Origin: Serratia symbiotica
GTDB taxonomy: Bacteria; Pseudomonadota; Gammaproteobacteria; Enterobacterales; Enterobacteriaceae
Reading direction: 5' to 3'
Assembly: GCF_000821185.2 (NCBI RefSeq)
Contig: NZ_CP050855.1
Span: 1,240,001-1,304,000, forward strand
DNA length: 64,000 nt
Position numbers and translations under genes: made by a program. The notes beneath the pieces were generated by a model. It worked only from the letters and a program-made list of their open reading frames with translations. It was not told the origin of the DNA and did no database searches. This document shows, in pieces, positions 40,646-50,622 of this stretch (the stretch's first letter is position 1; every line of letters begins with the position of its first letter).

Positions 40646-41689
40646 TTACGGTTGACTTTCGGTCACACGTTGGGTGTTGGTGGTTACCCCCCACAACCCG
40701 GCCAGTGCGCTGATCACCGCGCCGATAAATAATGCGAAGAACGACCACAGCGCCGCATGTGACAAGGCCTCTGCCGCTGCCGCCGCCTGCTCACGCGCAT
40801 TTTGTTTCAACTCGTCATATTCTTGTGCGGCCTGATTAATTTTCACCTGCGCCTGATCTAAACGCTGGTTGACTAGCTCAGCAGTTTTATTTTTCGCCTC
40901 GACCAGATTTTTGACGATCTGATCGACTTGCTGCCGTGTCATATCGGTATTTTCCACGAGGGATTTTTTCAGTGCATCTTGATCAATATCCTGTGAGATA
41001 GCCTCACCATGTTTTTTCAGCTTGCCAATCAGTTCCTTAATAACGGCATCACTATTGTCAGGTTGCAGCGCCAGCGTTTTCACCGCAGCACCTAACTCAT
41101 TCTTGGCGGCGTTCAACTGCTGCTGCATAAATTCAGGTTGCAGCGAAGGAATTCCGCTTTTTTTCAGCGCGGCGACCACGTCCCCTTGCAGTTGCTTGTT
41201 ATCCAGTTGAGTATCAATGCCCAATTTATCGAAGACATTGCCTCCGGCATCCGCCAGCCCTGAGGCTCCTTTACCAATCATCGACCCAGTGCCGGAAATC
41301 AGGCTACCGGAAGTTGAAGCAATGGCGCTAAATACCTGACCAGTAGCCTTCATTGCAGAGCCTACCAGTAGTCCACCAAGCACTGCGGCGACGATCAACG
41401 AGGAGGCCCAAACCAAGAAGCCATGGATAAGACCGTCATTGGCGGCCAAGCGCCCAGCAATAAATGCCCCCGCAGCCAGGCTAATGATGATAGAAACCGC
41501 TGACCACACCACCACTGTGGTGCCCGCTCCGTTAACCGGATCATCCGATGTTGGGTCAACGATGGAGAACCCTAGGCTGGTACCGAGGGTAGACAGTAAC
41601 AGTGACACCGCGAGTACGGTCATCACGCCGCCGATCACGCTGCCCCAGGAAATTTTTCTCACCGATACCAATTCGTTTGCCACTGACAT
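40646..41689 (-). CDS. inner-membrane protein of unknown function
   Basis: 347 residues. Membrane segments near 14-40 (SWGSVIGGVMTVLAVSLLLS), 58-80 (VVVWSAVSIIISLAAGAFIAG) and 88-112, then a long soluble region (about 140-310) rich in Lys, Glu, Gln and Ala with heptad-like spacing, and a C-terminal segment (about 318-340, ALWSFFALFIGAVISALAGLWG). The soluble part contains VAALKKSGIPSLQPEFMQQQ and DMTRQQVDQIVKNLVEAKNK. Residues 124-155 are rich in Gly and Ser. I do not recognise a named family; related proteins exist in Serratia as far as I recall. It stands alone between thrS and emtA. Confidence 0.8.
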   Translation of the reverse strand: MSVANELVSVRKISWGSVIGGVMTVLAVSLLLSTLGTSLGFSIVDPTSDDPVNGAGTTVVVWSAVSIIISLAAGAFIAGRLAANDGLIHGFLVWASSLIVAAVLGGLLVGSAMKATGQVFSAIASTSGSLISGTGSMIGKGASGLADAGGNVFDKLGIDTQLDNKQLQGDVVAALKKSGIPSLQPEFMQQQLNAAKNELGAAVKTLALQPDNSDAVIKELIGKLKKHGEAISQDIDQDALKKSLVENTDMTRQQVDQIVKNLVEAKNKTAELVNQRLDQAQVKINQAAQEYDELKQNAREQAAAAAEALSHAALWSFFALFIGAVISALAGLWGVTTNTQRVTESQP

Positions 41690-42162
41690 AGTAAAACCCC
41701 TTTAAGCTTTTCGATTAAAAAAACGCCCTAAATCCCTACCAGTATAGGCACAATTAAATATCAAAGAGATAAAACCAGAAAAATTGATAAAAATAATTAA
41801 TGATAGTTACATGATTAATACGGCAATAACCCTGGCTGAACGGGGCCGTTATTGCGATACATTTGACCATTAAAAAGGATGCGATAAACCGCGCCTCTTT
41901 AGAATAAAAATCTATCTCATTAAGCGCACATAGGGTATGTGAGGATTGTGAGCACTGCCCAGAGTTAAAATGGCAAATAAAAATAGCTTCTAAGCACACG
42001 ACGCCTCAAGACTTGATACAGTAGCGGAGATATAAGGCCAATAGGTTAAATATCATAGAATTAAAGAGTCTATTGCGAGGTTCTTATCTTGATAGAAATC
42101 GCGAGAATGGCGATAGATCGCGATTTTTCGCGATGCAAAAGGCACCCTGCCAAGGTTTGAGG
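41690..42162. other. intergenic region before the 40646-41689 gene
   Basis: 473 bp. A 9-bp inverted repeat AAATCGCGA (42096-42104) / TCGCGATTT (42118-42126) followed by TTC could terminate a transcript. The only long frame (41754-41999 minus) has no recognisable content or ribosome binding site. Confidence 0.4.
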
Positions 42163-42828
42163 CTACTGTAACATCGCCTGATAAGTGGTGGTCACCTTAG
42201 ACAAATAGCGCGGTGCCTGCGGGGCTGGGTGATTTTTCTGAATGTGCTGATAAAACTCATCTGGACTCATCTGATTAATGCGACTCACCGCGACACGCTT
42301 GTCCAACGCGAAGGTACGCAGCATAGCGCCCGCGCCGTTGACATAAGCCACAATGGTGGCGTAACGCAATGTCTGTGGGTTGTTGATCCCGGCGAGTTGC
42401 TGGCTTTGGATAATATTGATATAGGCCGTTCCAAGATCAATATTGACTGCTGGGTTCTTCAACTCACGCAAGCTTGGCTGTCCACTGAGGCCTTTAAGGC
42501 GATAGGCATCACGTCCAGCGGTGGAAGGTTTCAACTGCATTAATCCCACAGCGTTCGAGGCGCTGACCACATTCGGGTTAAACCCGGATTCCACTTGAAT
42601 AATTGCCTTGATTAGCGTTTCGTCGACACCATAATGGCTGGCTGCCTGACGAATGTCATCATTGTAAGCTACTGGCTTGCCTGTCCGGTTTACCGGAACC
42701 TGCGTAGGGAGTTTTATCCCATCGTTGCAGGTCATACCGCTGCTTGAAATAGTGTTCGCCGATTGCGGATTTTTAGCACACCCCGACAAAAGCAGAATCG
42801 CTGCCAGACAACCTGTTTTTATTTTCAC
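42163..42828 (-). CDS. emtA: membrane-bound lytic murein transglycosylase, EmtA/MltE type
   Basis: Cleaves peptidoglycan glycan strands; lipoprotein. From GTG 42828 (VKIKTGCLAAILLLSGCAKN) it has 221 residues with lipobox LLSGC and GGGAG about 11 bp upstream; an ATG at 42870 would add an untypical extension. SLT domain: catalytic Glu in IIQVESGFNPNVVS, then SNAVGLMQLKPSTAGRDAYR and the YVNGAGAMLRTF and NHPAPQAPRYL motifs that are specific for EmtA. In E. coli emtA is elsewhere on the chromosome. Confidence 0.88.
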   Translation of the reverse strand: MKIKTGCLAAILLLSGCAKNPQSANTISSSGMTCNDGIKLPTQVPVNRTGKPVAYNDDIRQAASHYGVDETLIKAIIQVESGFNPNVVSASNAVGLMQLKPSTAGRDAYRLKGLSGQPSLRELKNPAVNIDLGTAYINIIQSQQLAGINNPQTLRYATIVAYVNGAGAMLRTFALDKRVAVSRINQMSPDEFYQHIQKNHPAPQAPRYLSKVTTTYQAMLQ

Positions 42829-42870
42829 AGAAAATATCACTCCCTTCAATGAAGCACATACCATACACAA

Positions 42871-43187
42871 ATGGTAAGGATACTTACACTCACTTTTAGT
42901 CTAACCTCGCTGTGCGTATAGCAAGAGGTAAATTATCAATCAATCTGTCCCTACATGCTTTGTAGTAACTTTGCTACTGAGTGGCAGGATATATGTTGGT
43001 CAAGTTGAGCAAACATATATCCTGTGAAAGCCCCGCAGCAGTGCTCACCTGCCATTGCCGGATATAGCCTACACTTGGAGTGACCAGATTGAGAGGTTAC
43101 ATATTGAAACATAAAATATTATAAGTCACTAACTGGTATTATTTTCTCAGTAGCGGAAATAATTTACTTTCTATCCATGGATGTCGC
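42871..43187. promoter_or_regulatory. emtA-sitA divergent intergenic region with a 13-bp inverted repeat
   Basis: The region contains CAGGATATATGTT (42985-42997) and its perfect complement (43012-43024), separated by 14 bp. There is no T tail, so an operator is more likely than a terminator; the binding protein is unknown. Nothing else was recognised outside the sit promoter. Confidence 0.4.
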
Positions 43188-43234
43188 TTGACTTTGTTAT
43201 AAATGAAATTGATAATCAATTTCATTTATAACAA
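43188..43234 (+). promoter_or_regulatory. sitABCD promoter overlapped by a palindromic Fur-type operator
   Basis: -35 TTGACT (43188-43193), 17-bp spacer, -10 GATAAT (43211-43216). A perfect 41-bp palindrome (43194-43234, centre 43214) covers the spacer and -10. Its core GAAATTGATAATCAATTTC matches the Fur box at 15 of 19 positions. Iron (Fur) repression is predicted; no MntR box was recognised. Confidence 0.85.
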
Positions 43235-43252
43235 TACCGGGTAGGTACTACT

Positions 43253-44197
43253 ATGCTGTTGAAAAATATTGCTTATACTCGTCACTGTCTGCGCCAGGCA
43301 GCCGCTTTTTTCCGACCGTTCGGCCTACTCTGTCTATTGCTAAGCGCCAGTCTCTTTAGTCAAACCGCTTTGGCGGAGAAGAAGTTCCGCGTGGTGACCA
43401 CTTTCACCATTATTCAGGACATTGCACAGAATGTGGCAGGTGACGCCGCAGTAGTGGAATCCATCACCAAGCCGGGCGCAGAAATCCACGATTACCAACC
43501 CACGCCCCGCGATATCGTCAAAGCGCAGCATGCCGATCTGATCCTGTGGAATGGCATGGATCTGGAACGTTGGTTCCAGCGCTTTTTCGAGAACATCAAA
43601 CAAGTGCCAGCGGCGTTCGTGACCAAAGGTATTACCCCGCTGCCGATCCGCGAAGGCCCTTACAACGGTATCCCGAACCCGCATGCCTGGATGTCGCCAA
43701 GCAACGCGCTGGTGTATATCGAAAACATCCGTAAGGCACTGGTACAATATGATCCGGCCAACGCAGCGACCTATAACCGTAACGCCAAAGCCTACGCCGC
43801 TAAAATCAGCGCACTCGATGCCCCACTTCGCGAACGCCTGTCACGCATTCCTCAAGCCCAGCGCTGGTTAGTGAGCAGTGAGGGTGCTTTCAGCTATCTG
43901 GCGAAGGACTACCAACTAAAAGAGTTTTACCTGTGGCCGATCAACGCCGATGAGCAGGGGTCACCGCAGCAGGTTCGCCGCGTAGTCGATGCAGTGCGCA
44001 CCCACCATATTCCGGTAGTGTTCAGCGAAAGCACCATTTCAGACAAGCCAGCCAAGCAAGTGGCGAAAGAGACTGGTGCCAAATACGGCGGCGTGCTGTA
44101 TGTCGATTCATTGTCTACCCAAGACGGGCCAGTGCCTACCTATATCGACCTGCTTAGGGTCACCGTAGAAACCATCGCTAAAGGATTTAATCAATGA
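43253..44197 (+). CDS. sitA: periplasmic Mn/Fe-binding protein SitA/YfeA
   Basis: Binds Mn(II)/Fe(II) for the SitBCD importer. 314 residues, signal peptide to about residue 41 ([13 protein letters not shown]), cluster A-1 fold. Metal ligands fall in [19 protein letters not shown], a [14 protein letters not shown]lu and [10 protein letters not shown]. First gene of the operon after the Fur-type operator, with ATGA overlap to sitB. Confidence 0.95.
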   Translation: MLLKNIAYTRHCLRQAAAFFRPFGLLCLLLSASLFSQTALAEKKFRVVTTFTIIQDIAQNVAGDAAVVESITKPGAEIHDYQPTPRDIVKAQHADLILWNGMDLERWFQRFFENIKQVPAAFVTKGITPLPIREGPYNGIPNPHAWMSPSNALVYIENIRKALVQYDPANAATYNRNAKAYAAKISALDAPLRERLSRIPQAQRWLVSSEGAFSYLAKDYQLKEFYLWPINADEQGSPQQVRRVVDAVRTHHIPVVFSESTISDKPAKQVAKETGAKYGGVLYVDSLSTQDGPVPTYIDLLRVTVETIAKGFNQ

Positions 44198-45087
44198 CCA
44201 GCGAGGTTTTTGTCCGCCCTGAGTTGAGCGTGGACAATGTGACGGTAACCTACAACAATGGCCATACCGCGATCCACAGTGCCAACTTTACCCTTAGAGG
44301 TGGTTCCATTTGCGCACTGGTCGGTGTTAATGGCAGTGGCAAATCCACGTTGTTCAAAAGCATCATGGGCCTAGTCAGGCCCACTGCTGGACGGGTGCTG
44401 TTAAGTGACAAGCCAGTGTCAGACGCCTTGAAAAAAAACCTTATCGCCTATGTACCGCAAACCGAGGAGGTAGACTGGAACTTCCCGGTGCTGGTAGAAG
44501 ACGTGGTAATGATGGGCCGTTACGGCAAGATGAACTTCCTGCGTATCCCCGCGCAGGAGGATCGGCTGCGGGTTGACAAAGCACTGGAGCGCGTTGGGTT
44601 AAGCGAATTGCGTACCCGGCAAATTGGTGAGCTATCCGGTGGTCAAAAGAAGCGCGTATTCCTGGCACGGGCGCTGGCTCAACAGGGTACAGTGCTGCTG
44701 CTCGACGAACCGTTCACCGGCGTTGACGTCAAAACTGAAAACGCAATTATAGACCTGCTGCGTGCGCTGCGTGACGAAGGCCACCTGATCCTGGTTTCCA
44801 CCCACAACCTCGGCAGTGTACCGGAGTTCTGTGACCAGGTGATCCTGATTAACCGCACGGTGCTGGCTGCCGGGCCGACAGCAACCACCTTTACCCAAAG
44901 CAATCTGGAACAAGCATTTGGCGGTGTACTACGCCATATCAATCTGTCTGGGACGGATCTGCATGACGATAACGATCCGCGTACCGTGACTGTGTTGACC
45001 GATGACGAACGGCCAGCAGTATTCTACGGCCATACCAAAAACGACCCGCCATCACAAAGCCAGCAACAGGAGAAACACCCCAGATGA
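44194..45087 (+). CDS. sitB: Mn/Fe ABC transporter ATPase SitB/YfeB
   Basis: 297 residues. Walker [10 protein letters not shown], signature [15 protein letters not shown], Walker [14 protein letters not shown]-loop [10 protein letters not shown] polar tail of about 45 residues ([17 protein letters not shown] onward) follows the core, as in YfeB-type proteins. Both ends overlap neighbours by 4 bp. Confidence 0.95.
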   Translation: MTSEVFVRPELSVDNVTVTYNNGHTAIHSANFTLRGGSICALVGVNGSGKSTLFKSIMGLVRPTAGRVLLSDKPVSDALKKNLIAYVPQTEEVDWNFPVLVEDVVMMGRYGKMNFLRIPAQEDRLRVDKALERVGLSELRTRQIGELSGGQKKRVFLARALAQQGTVLLLDEPFTGVDVKTENAIIDLLRALRDEGHLILVSTHNLGSVPEFCDQVILINRTVLAAGPTATTFTQSNLEQAFGGVLRHINLSGTDLHDDNDPRTVTVLTDDERPAVFYGHTKNDPPSQSQQQEKHPR

Positions 45088-45944
45088 TGGAACTCCTGAT
45101 GCAACCTTTCAGCTACAACTACATGGTAAAAGCCATCTGGGTCAGCGCCATCGTCGGTGCTGCCTGCGCGTTCCTCTCGGCCTACCTGATGCTGAAAGGC
45201 TGGTCGCTGATGGGTGATGCGTTGTCGCATTCGGTGGTGCCTGGCGTGGCTGGTGCCTATGCCCTTGGCCTGCCCTACGCCGCAGGCGCATTCTTTACTG
45301 GCATGTTGGCGGCGTTGGCGATGACGCTGGTGCGCCACATCACCCGCCTGCGTGAAGATGCGATCATCGGCTTCATCTTTTCCACCTTCTTTGCGGTTGG
45401 CCTGCTGATCGTTTCACTCAATCCGACTTCGGTTAATGTGCAGTCAATTATCTTCGGCAACATTCTTGGCATCGCCGACAAAGATGTACAGCAGGTTGAA
45501 ATCATCATCGGCATATCGCTGTTGATCCTGTGTTTACTGTGGAAAGACCTGCTGGCGGTATTCTTTGATGAAAATCACGCGGTTTCGATCGGCCTGTCGC
45601 CATTGCGCCTTAAGATCTTGTTCTTCACCCTGCTCAGCGCCTGTACCGTAGCCGCACTGCAAACCGTCGGTGCCATCTTGGTGATCGCTATGGTGATTAC
45701 GCCGGGAGCCACCGCTTATCTACTGACTGACCGTTTCAGCCGGTTGGTGCTCCTCGCCATCACTATAGGCGCGTTGACCAGCGGTATCGGTGCCTACCTG
45801 AGCTTTTTCCTCGACGGTGCCACCGGTGGTGTGATCGTTACCTTGCAAACGCTAGTGTTCCTGGTGGCCTTCTTCTTTGCCCCTAAACACGGTTTGCTAG
45901 CATCAAAACGTCGTATGGCGCGTGAATACCCTGGGGGACACTGA
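45084..45944 (+). CDS. sitC: Mn/Fe ABC transporter permease SitC/YfeC
   Basis: 286 residues, seven to eight membrane helices, ABC-3 family. [23 protein letters not shown] and [19 protein letters not shown] are the family signatures. A tandem start exists (ATG 45084 and 45087). Shares one base with sitD (TGATG). Confidence 0.95.
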   Translation: MMELLMQPFSYNYMVKAIWVSAIVGAACAFLSAYLMLKGWSLMGDALSHSVVPGVAGAYALGLPYAAGAFFTGMLAALAMTLVRHITRLREDAIIGFIFSTFFAVGLLIVSLNPTSVNVQSIIFGNILGIADKDVQQVEIIIGISLLILCLLWKDLLAVFFDENHAVSIGLSPLRLKILFFTLLSACTVAALQTVGAILVIAMVITPGATAYLLTDRFSRLVLLAITIGALTSGIGAYLSFFLDGATGGVIVTLQTLVFLVAFFFAPKHGLLASKRRMAREYPGGH

Positions 45945-46804
45945 TGGAAAACTTGTATCAACTGTTCAGTGAACCTTTCGCTTACCCGTTTATGCAGCGG
46001 GCGATTATCGCTGCCATCGCCACTGGCGTGATCTGCGCAGTACTGTCCTGCTATCTGGTGCTCAAGGGCTGGTCACTGATGGGCGATGCTATTTCTCACG
46101 CGGTGCTGCCAGGCATGGTAATAGCGTTCGTACTCAGTATTCCACTCGCGATCGGTGCCTTTCTTTCCGGCATTTTCTGCGCGGTGGCTACTGGCTACCT
46201 GAAAGAGCACAGCCGGGTGAAGGAAGATACGGTAATGGGCATCGTCTTCTCTGGCATGTTCGCCTTCGGGCTGGTGCTATTTTCGCGTATCGACACCAAT
46301 CAGCACCTGACCCATATCTTGTTCGGCGATATGCTGGGTATTACCGACGATGAATTGAAGCAAACGCTGTTGATCGCTGGTGCCACCCTGGTGATAATGG
46401 TGCTAAAGCGCAAAGACTTCATGCTTTACTGCTTTGACCCACACCATGCACGGGTGATTGGCCTGCCGGTGAAGCTGCTGCACTACGGACTACTGTGCCT
46501 ACTGGCGCTGACCATTGTCGCCTCGTTGCAGGCAGTGGGGGTGATTTTAGTGATTGCAATGCTGATTGCACCAGGCATCATTGCCTTTATGTTGTGCCGT
46601 AGTTTTGACCGCATGTTGATCGTCGCAACGCTGGTTTCGGTATTTTCCTGCGTGCTCGGCACCCTGATCAGTTTCCATATCGACGGCGCTACCGGCCCCT
46701 GCATCGTGATCGTTCAAGCAATGCTGTTCGTCATCGCTTTGCTTTACAGCAAGCTGCGACCGTTACAGCATCATCAGCAGGTATTGCTCAAAGATAAACT
46801 CTGA
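45944..46804 (+). CDS. sitD: Mn/Fe ABC transporter permease SitD/YfeD
   Basis: 286 residues, paralogue of SitC with the same [22 protein letters not shown] and VIAMLIAPGIIAFMLCRSFDR motifs; the two form the membrane channel. Last gene of the operon. A GCGGCG/CGCCGC hairpin at 46812-46829 follows without a T run. Confidence 0.95.
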   Translation: MENLYQLFSEPFAYPFMQRAIIAAIATGVICAVLSCYLVLKGWSLMGDAISHAVLPGMVIAFVLSIPLAIGAFLSGIFCAVATGYLKEHSRVKEDTVMGIVFSGMFAFGLVLFSRIDTNQHLTHILFGDMLGITDDELKQTLLIAGATLVIMVLKRKDFMLYCFDPHHARVIGLPVKLLHYGLLCLLALTIVASLQAVGVILVIAMLIAPGIIAFMLCRSFDRMLIVATLVSVFSCVLGTLISFHIDGATGPCIVIVQAMLFVIALLYSKLRPLQHHQQVLLKDKL

Positions 46805-47031
46805 TAACAGCGCGGCGTGCACTCGCCGCCGCGCAACTCTAACCTAATCGGTCTAAGGCGCTGAAACTCGTCCAGCGCTTTCTTTCCTTCGCCTGACCCG
46901 ACAGATAAACCCTTTTTGATGTTCATAACATGAAAATTCCCCCATTAGGGAGTAACAAACTGCTGTAAAAACGGGAAAAATAAGCATTTGGTTACAGGGT
47001 AACTGCTTCCGCTGCCAGGAATTTTTATATA

Positions 47032-47051
47032 TACTGGATAAATTAACAGTT
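47032..47051 (+). promoter_or_regulatory. LexA box upstream of ydjM
   Basis: TACTGGATAAATTAACAGTT has the CTG-N10-CAG form with AT-rich spacer, 23 bp before the ydjM start. ydjM is a known SOS gene in E. coli. The rest of the 269-bp sitD-ydjM gap shows nothing further. Confidence 0.78.
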
Positions 47052-47073
47052 TATCAGCCGGAATAACCACAGC

Positions 47074-47634
47074 ATGACTGCGGAAGGACATCTTATATTC
47101 TCTGTCGCTTGCGCGATCTTCGCCAAAAAGGCCGAGGTGACATTAGAACTGACCACTGGCGACTGGTGGCACATTATCCCGGCCGCATTGCTGACTTCGC
47201 TGCTGCCCGATATAGACCATCCCAAATCGGTATTGGGCCAGCGCCTGAGTTGGATTGCCATTCCCATCGCTCGCGCCTTTGGCCACCGAGGCTTCACCCA
47301 CAGCCTGCTGGCGATCACCGGTGGTATAGTGCTATTCCGGTTGGAGTTTCCACGCAGTTGGCCAATCCCTCCTGACGTACTGCATGCCATGATTATCGGC
47401 TATTTCAGTCATCTCCTGGCCGACATGCTAACCCCCGCCGGCGTGCCGCTACTGTGGCCCTGCCGCTGGCGTTTTCGCCTACCGCTGCTAAATTCTCATA
47501 AAGGTAATCAATTGGAACGCGCTATGTGTCTCTGCTTGGTGGCGTTTGCTCTCTATTGGCAAGGCGGGTGCATCATTCCAATACAGTCGTATTTTGGGCA
47601 AATAAAAATATTAGATTTTAATCACACAAAATGA
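47074..47634 (+). CDS. ydjM: SOS-regulated inner-membrane metal-dependent hydrolase family protein YdjM
   Basis: 186 residues, DUF457/YdjM family. Histidine/aspartate motifs SLLPDIDHPKSVLGQR, GHRGFTHSLLAI and GYFSHLLADMLTPAGVPLLWP are the conserved putative metal-site residues, between four membrane segments. Biochemical activity is unproven in the family. The LexA box just upstream and the tcyP neighbour match E. coli. Confidence 0.93.
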   Translation: MTAEGHLIFSVACAIFAKKAEVTLELTTGDWWHIIPAALLTSLLPDIDHPKSVLGQRLSWIAIPIARAFGHRGFTHSLLAITGGIVLFRLEFPRSWPIPPDVLHAMIIGYFSHLLADMLTPAGVPLLWPCRWRFRLPLLNSHKGNQLERAMCLCLVAFALYWQGGCIIPIQSYFGQIKILDFNHTK

Positions 47635-47682
47635 CCAATAAATCACCAATGCGCATATTAATAATACAATAATTCTAAAAAG

Positions 47683-47708
47683 TTATATCCAATTCAATTT
47701 GGATATAA
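47683..47708. other. 10-bp inverted repeat between ydjM and tcyP
   Basis: TTATATCCAA, loop TTCAAT, TTGGATATAA, 48 bp after the ydjM stop. A weak terminator or a regulator site for tcyP; no T run. Confidence 0.4.
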
Positions 47709-47804
47709 ATAAGCCATGCAGCAAGCTGTTAGGATATTTGCATCGCTACATATGGGCGTTTATGGTCATTTTTATATGAAAAAAATTTATTGGAGACATT
47801 GTGG

Positions 47805-49196
47805 ATGAATTTTCCACTGGTAATTAACGTGGCGATCTTTGTCGCCCTTCTATTGCTGTTAGCACAAACCCGTCACAAGCCATGGAGCCTGGCGAAAAAA
47901 GTCTTGGTCGGCCTGGGGGTCGGCGTGATATTCGGTTTGGCGCTGCAACTGACGTATGGTTCGAACAACCCAGTACTGAAAGCATCCATTAGTTGGTTCA
48001 ACATCGTCGGCAACGGTTATGTGCAGTTGCTGCAAATGATCGTTATGCCGTTGGTGTTTGCCTCGATCATAAGTGCGGTAGCTAAACTGCATAATGCATC
48101 TTCACTGGGCAAAATCAGCTTCCTGAGCATCGGCACTCTGCTGTTCACCACACTGATCTCGGCACTGGTGGGCGTGCTGATGACTAACCTGTTCGGCCTC
48201 ACTGCCTCAGGATTAGTTCAAGGGGTACAGGAAAGCGCACGTTTGTCCGCTATCCAAACTAACTATGTGGGCAAACTGGCTGATTTTACCGTACCGCAGA
48301 TGCTGCTGTCCTTCATTCCGGCAAACCCATTTGCCGATCTGACCGGTACCCGCCCAACATCGATTATCAGCGTAGTGATCTTCGCAACCTTCCTCGGCGT
48401 AGCTTCGCTACAACTGCTGAAAGACGATAAGCCGAAAGGTGAGCGAGTGCTGATGGCTATCGATACCTTGCAGGCCTGGGTGATGAAGCTGGTGCGGCTG
48501 GTGATGAAGCTAACGCCGTATGGTGTGCTGGCGTTGATGACGAAAGTGGTCGCTGGTTCTAACATCCATGACATCGGTAAGCTCGGCAGCTTTGTGGTGG
48601 CTTCATACCTTGGTCTGGCGCTTATGTTTGTGGTGCATGCCGCCTTGCTGACCCTCACTGGCGTTAACCCGATACTGTTCTTCCGCAAAGTATGGCCAGT
48701 CATCACTTTCGCTTTCACCAGCCGTTCCAGCGCTGCCAGCATTCCACTGAACGTTGAAGCACAGACCCGCCGCTTGGGCGTGCCGGAATCCATCGCCAGC
48801 TTCTCGGCTTCGTTTGGTGCCACCATTGGTCAGAACGGCTGTGCCGGCCTGTACCCGGCAATGTTGGCGGTGATGGTCGCCCCAACTGTCGGTATCAACC
48901 CACTGGATCCTGTGTGGATAGCCACTTTGGTCGGTATCGTCACCCTGAGTTCCGCTGGCGTAGCAGGTGTTGGCGGTGGCGCAACCTTCGCCGCGCTGAT
49001 TGTACTGCCAGCAATGGGCCTGCCAGTGACACTGGTCGCCCTGTTGATTTCAGTAGAGCCGCTGATCGATATGGGCCGCACCGCGCTCAACGTCAACGGT
49101 TCCATGGTTGCTGGCACCATTACCAGCCAGTTGATGAAGCAAACAGATAAAGCAGTGATGAACAACGAGGATAAAGTGAGGCTTGCTCACCACTAG
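47805..49196 (+). CDS. tcyP: L-cystine/dicarboxylate-type symporter TcyP
   Basis: Imports L-cystine in E. coli (YdjN/TcyP). 463 residues from ATG 47805 ([12 protein letters not shown]), exactly the E. coli length; GGAG is 12 bp upstream. DAACS fold with about eight membrane segments, the serine-rich hairpin [17 protein letters not shown] and the [17 protein letters not shown] motif. A longer frame from TTG 47790 is not supported. Confidence 0.95.
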   Translation: MNFPLVINVAIFVALLLLLAQTRHKPWSLAKKVLVGLGVGVIFGLALQLTYGSNNPVLKASISWFNIVGNGYVQLLQMIVMPLVFASIISAVAKLHNASSLGKISFLSIGTLLFTTLISALVGVLMTNLFGLTASGLVQGVQESARLSAIQTNYVGKLADFTVPQMLLSFIPANPFADLTGTRPTSIISVVIFATFLGVASLQLLKDDKPKGERVLMAIDTLQAWVMKLVRLVMKLTPYGVLALMTKVVAGSNIHDIGKLGSFVVASYLGLALMFVVHAALLTLTGVNPILFFRKVWPVITFAFTSRSSAASIPLNVEAQTRRLGVPESIASFSASFGATIGQNGCAGLYPAMLAVMVAPTVGINPLDPVWIATLVGIVTLSSAGVAGVGGGATFAALIVLPAMGLPVTLVALLISVEPLIDMGRTALNVNGSMVAGTITSQLMKQTDKAVMNNEDKVRLAHH

Positions 49197-49209
49197 TCTC
49201 CCTTTAAGC

Positions 49210-49230
49210 GAAAAAAAGCGGGGAACTACC
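49210..49230. terminator. tcyP/htpX bidirectional terminator, split by an IS
   Basis: The left half is here and the right half at 50593-50612. Rejoined, it has arms GCGGGG-type CGGGG/CCCCG around loop AACTA with A7 on the left and T7 on the right, so it can serve both tcyP (plus) and htpX (minus). The duplicated GGGAACTACC is the hairpin apex. Confidence 0.83.
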
Positions 49231-49231
49231 T

Positions 49232-50592
49232 TAATGCCGATCATTTAAGGAGCGGTTGAACAATCCTGTAGCTGCTGTAAAAAGGGTTCATGTTTCTGCA
49301 TGGATCCTTTTTGATAGAACTTTCTCAGGCTTTTGGCATTATCAATATCACCTCAGCGGAGCAGGTTCGTTCCCTGTCCAAACTCATTCCCGCAGAGCTT
49401 ATTCATAAAGCGCTGGCTCTTACCGATACCGTGACACTGCGTAAGCGTAAACTCCCCCTCGAATCCATGGTCTGGCTGGTCGTTGGTATGGCGGTCTTCT
49501 GTAACCGCCCGATGACTGAAATCGTTAATCTTATGGGTATTACTGAGCGAACCGGTGCGCCTTTTACTGCGCGCAGTTCAGTTATTCAGCGCCGTAAAAA
49601 GTTTGGAGAGGATGTGATCCGGGAGCTGTTTGATATCACGCAGCAACACTGGAATCAGCAAGCCGCCCATCCGCAATGGTACGGGCTGCACCTGCTCGGC
49701 GTGGATGGGTTGGTCTGGCGAACTCAGGACACACCAGAGAACCGGGTTGCCTTCAGTAAACCGCAGAATCAGCATGGTGAAGGTGGCTACCCACAGGTGC
49801 GTATGGTTTGCCTGATGGAGCTGAGCAGCCATCTGATAAATGCCAGCATCTTTGACAGCGAGGCATCACGCTGTTCGATAAAGGATTTTACTCACTGGGG
49901 CTACTCCACCACTGGCAGATGGCGGGAAAGAACCGTCACTGGCTGTTACTGCTGAGAAAAAAAACACAGTATGAAGTTATTCGCCGCCTGGGGCGTGCTG
50001 ATGAAATCGTCAGCCTGAAAACCACCTCACATGCACGAAAACAGTGGCCCGGACTACCGACAGAAATCACTGCCAGGCAACTGCCCCGGAAAGTGGGCGG
50101 AAAAGAGCGGCAGATGCTGAGTTCACTGACCGACCATAACAGGTATATGGGTAATGCAATCAGCGAGTTATACCAACATCGCTGGGAAATAGAGTTGGGT
50201 TACAGGGAAACCAAACAGGGAATGCTGAACAGCAGGTGGACTCTGCGCAGCCGGTTGCCGAAACTGGTACGACAGGAGCGCTGGGGCGTACTCCTGATGT
50301 ATAACTTGGTACGGTATCAAATGGTTAGAATGGCGTTCCACCTAAAGGGGAATGACCTGCCCTATCAGCTGAGCTTAAGCGGTGCGATAAGCCATATAAC
50401 CCGACTGCTGATAACGCGCTGCCGCTGGCCTCTCCGGGTAAAATCCCCGGAGAACTGAGGAGTCTGTATGAGCATGCAAAATGGCTGATATTACCGGGCA
50501 GGAGGGAGAGAAGTTATCCACGGGAGGTCAAGACAAAAGCGAAAAAATATCCTGACAAAAGAACTGCTGGTCACCTTAAGTGACCAGCATTA
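49232..50592 (+). mobile_element. divergent IS4-family insertion sequence, decayed (1361 bp)
   Basis: Ends TAATGCCGATCATTTAAGG and, inward from the right, TAATGCTGGTCACTTAAGG. A 10-bp duplication GGGAACTACC flanks it (49221-49230 and 50593-50602), with one extra T at 49231. Related to but clearly different from the two 1412-bp elements. The right end also carries GCTGGTCAC/GTGACCAGC arms (50568-50590). Confidence 0.9.
49290..50583 (+). pseudogene. IS4-family transposase, frameshifted
   Basis: Starts MFLHGSFLIELSQAFGI at 49290 and aligns with the intact transposases (WYGLHLLGVDGLVWRTQDTPENR gives the first Asp). Around 49860 a short segment is missing and the frame changes; the continuation FDKGFYSLGLLHHWQMAGK is in the second frame, which includes YQHRWEIELGYRETKQ (YREK motif). 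A second frameshift near 50420 moves the C terminus (LPLASPGKIPGELRSLYEH) to a third frame ending at 50583. The product cannot be functional. Confidence 0.9.
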
Positions 50593-50622
50593 GGGAACTA
50601 CCCCGTTTTTTTGTTCAGGCAA

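Noticed and set aside
41754..41999. 81-codon minus-strand frame upstream of the membrane protein
   Set aside because: No ribosome binding site, an odd Cys/Phe-rich composition and no recognisable domain.
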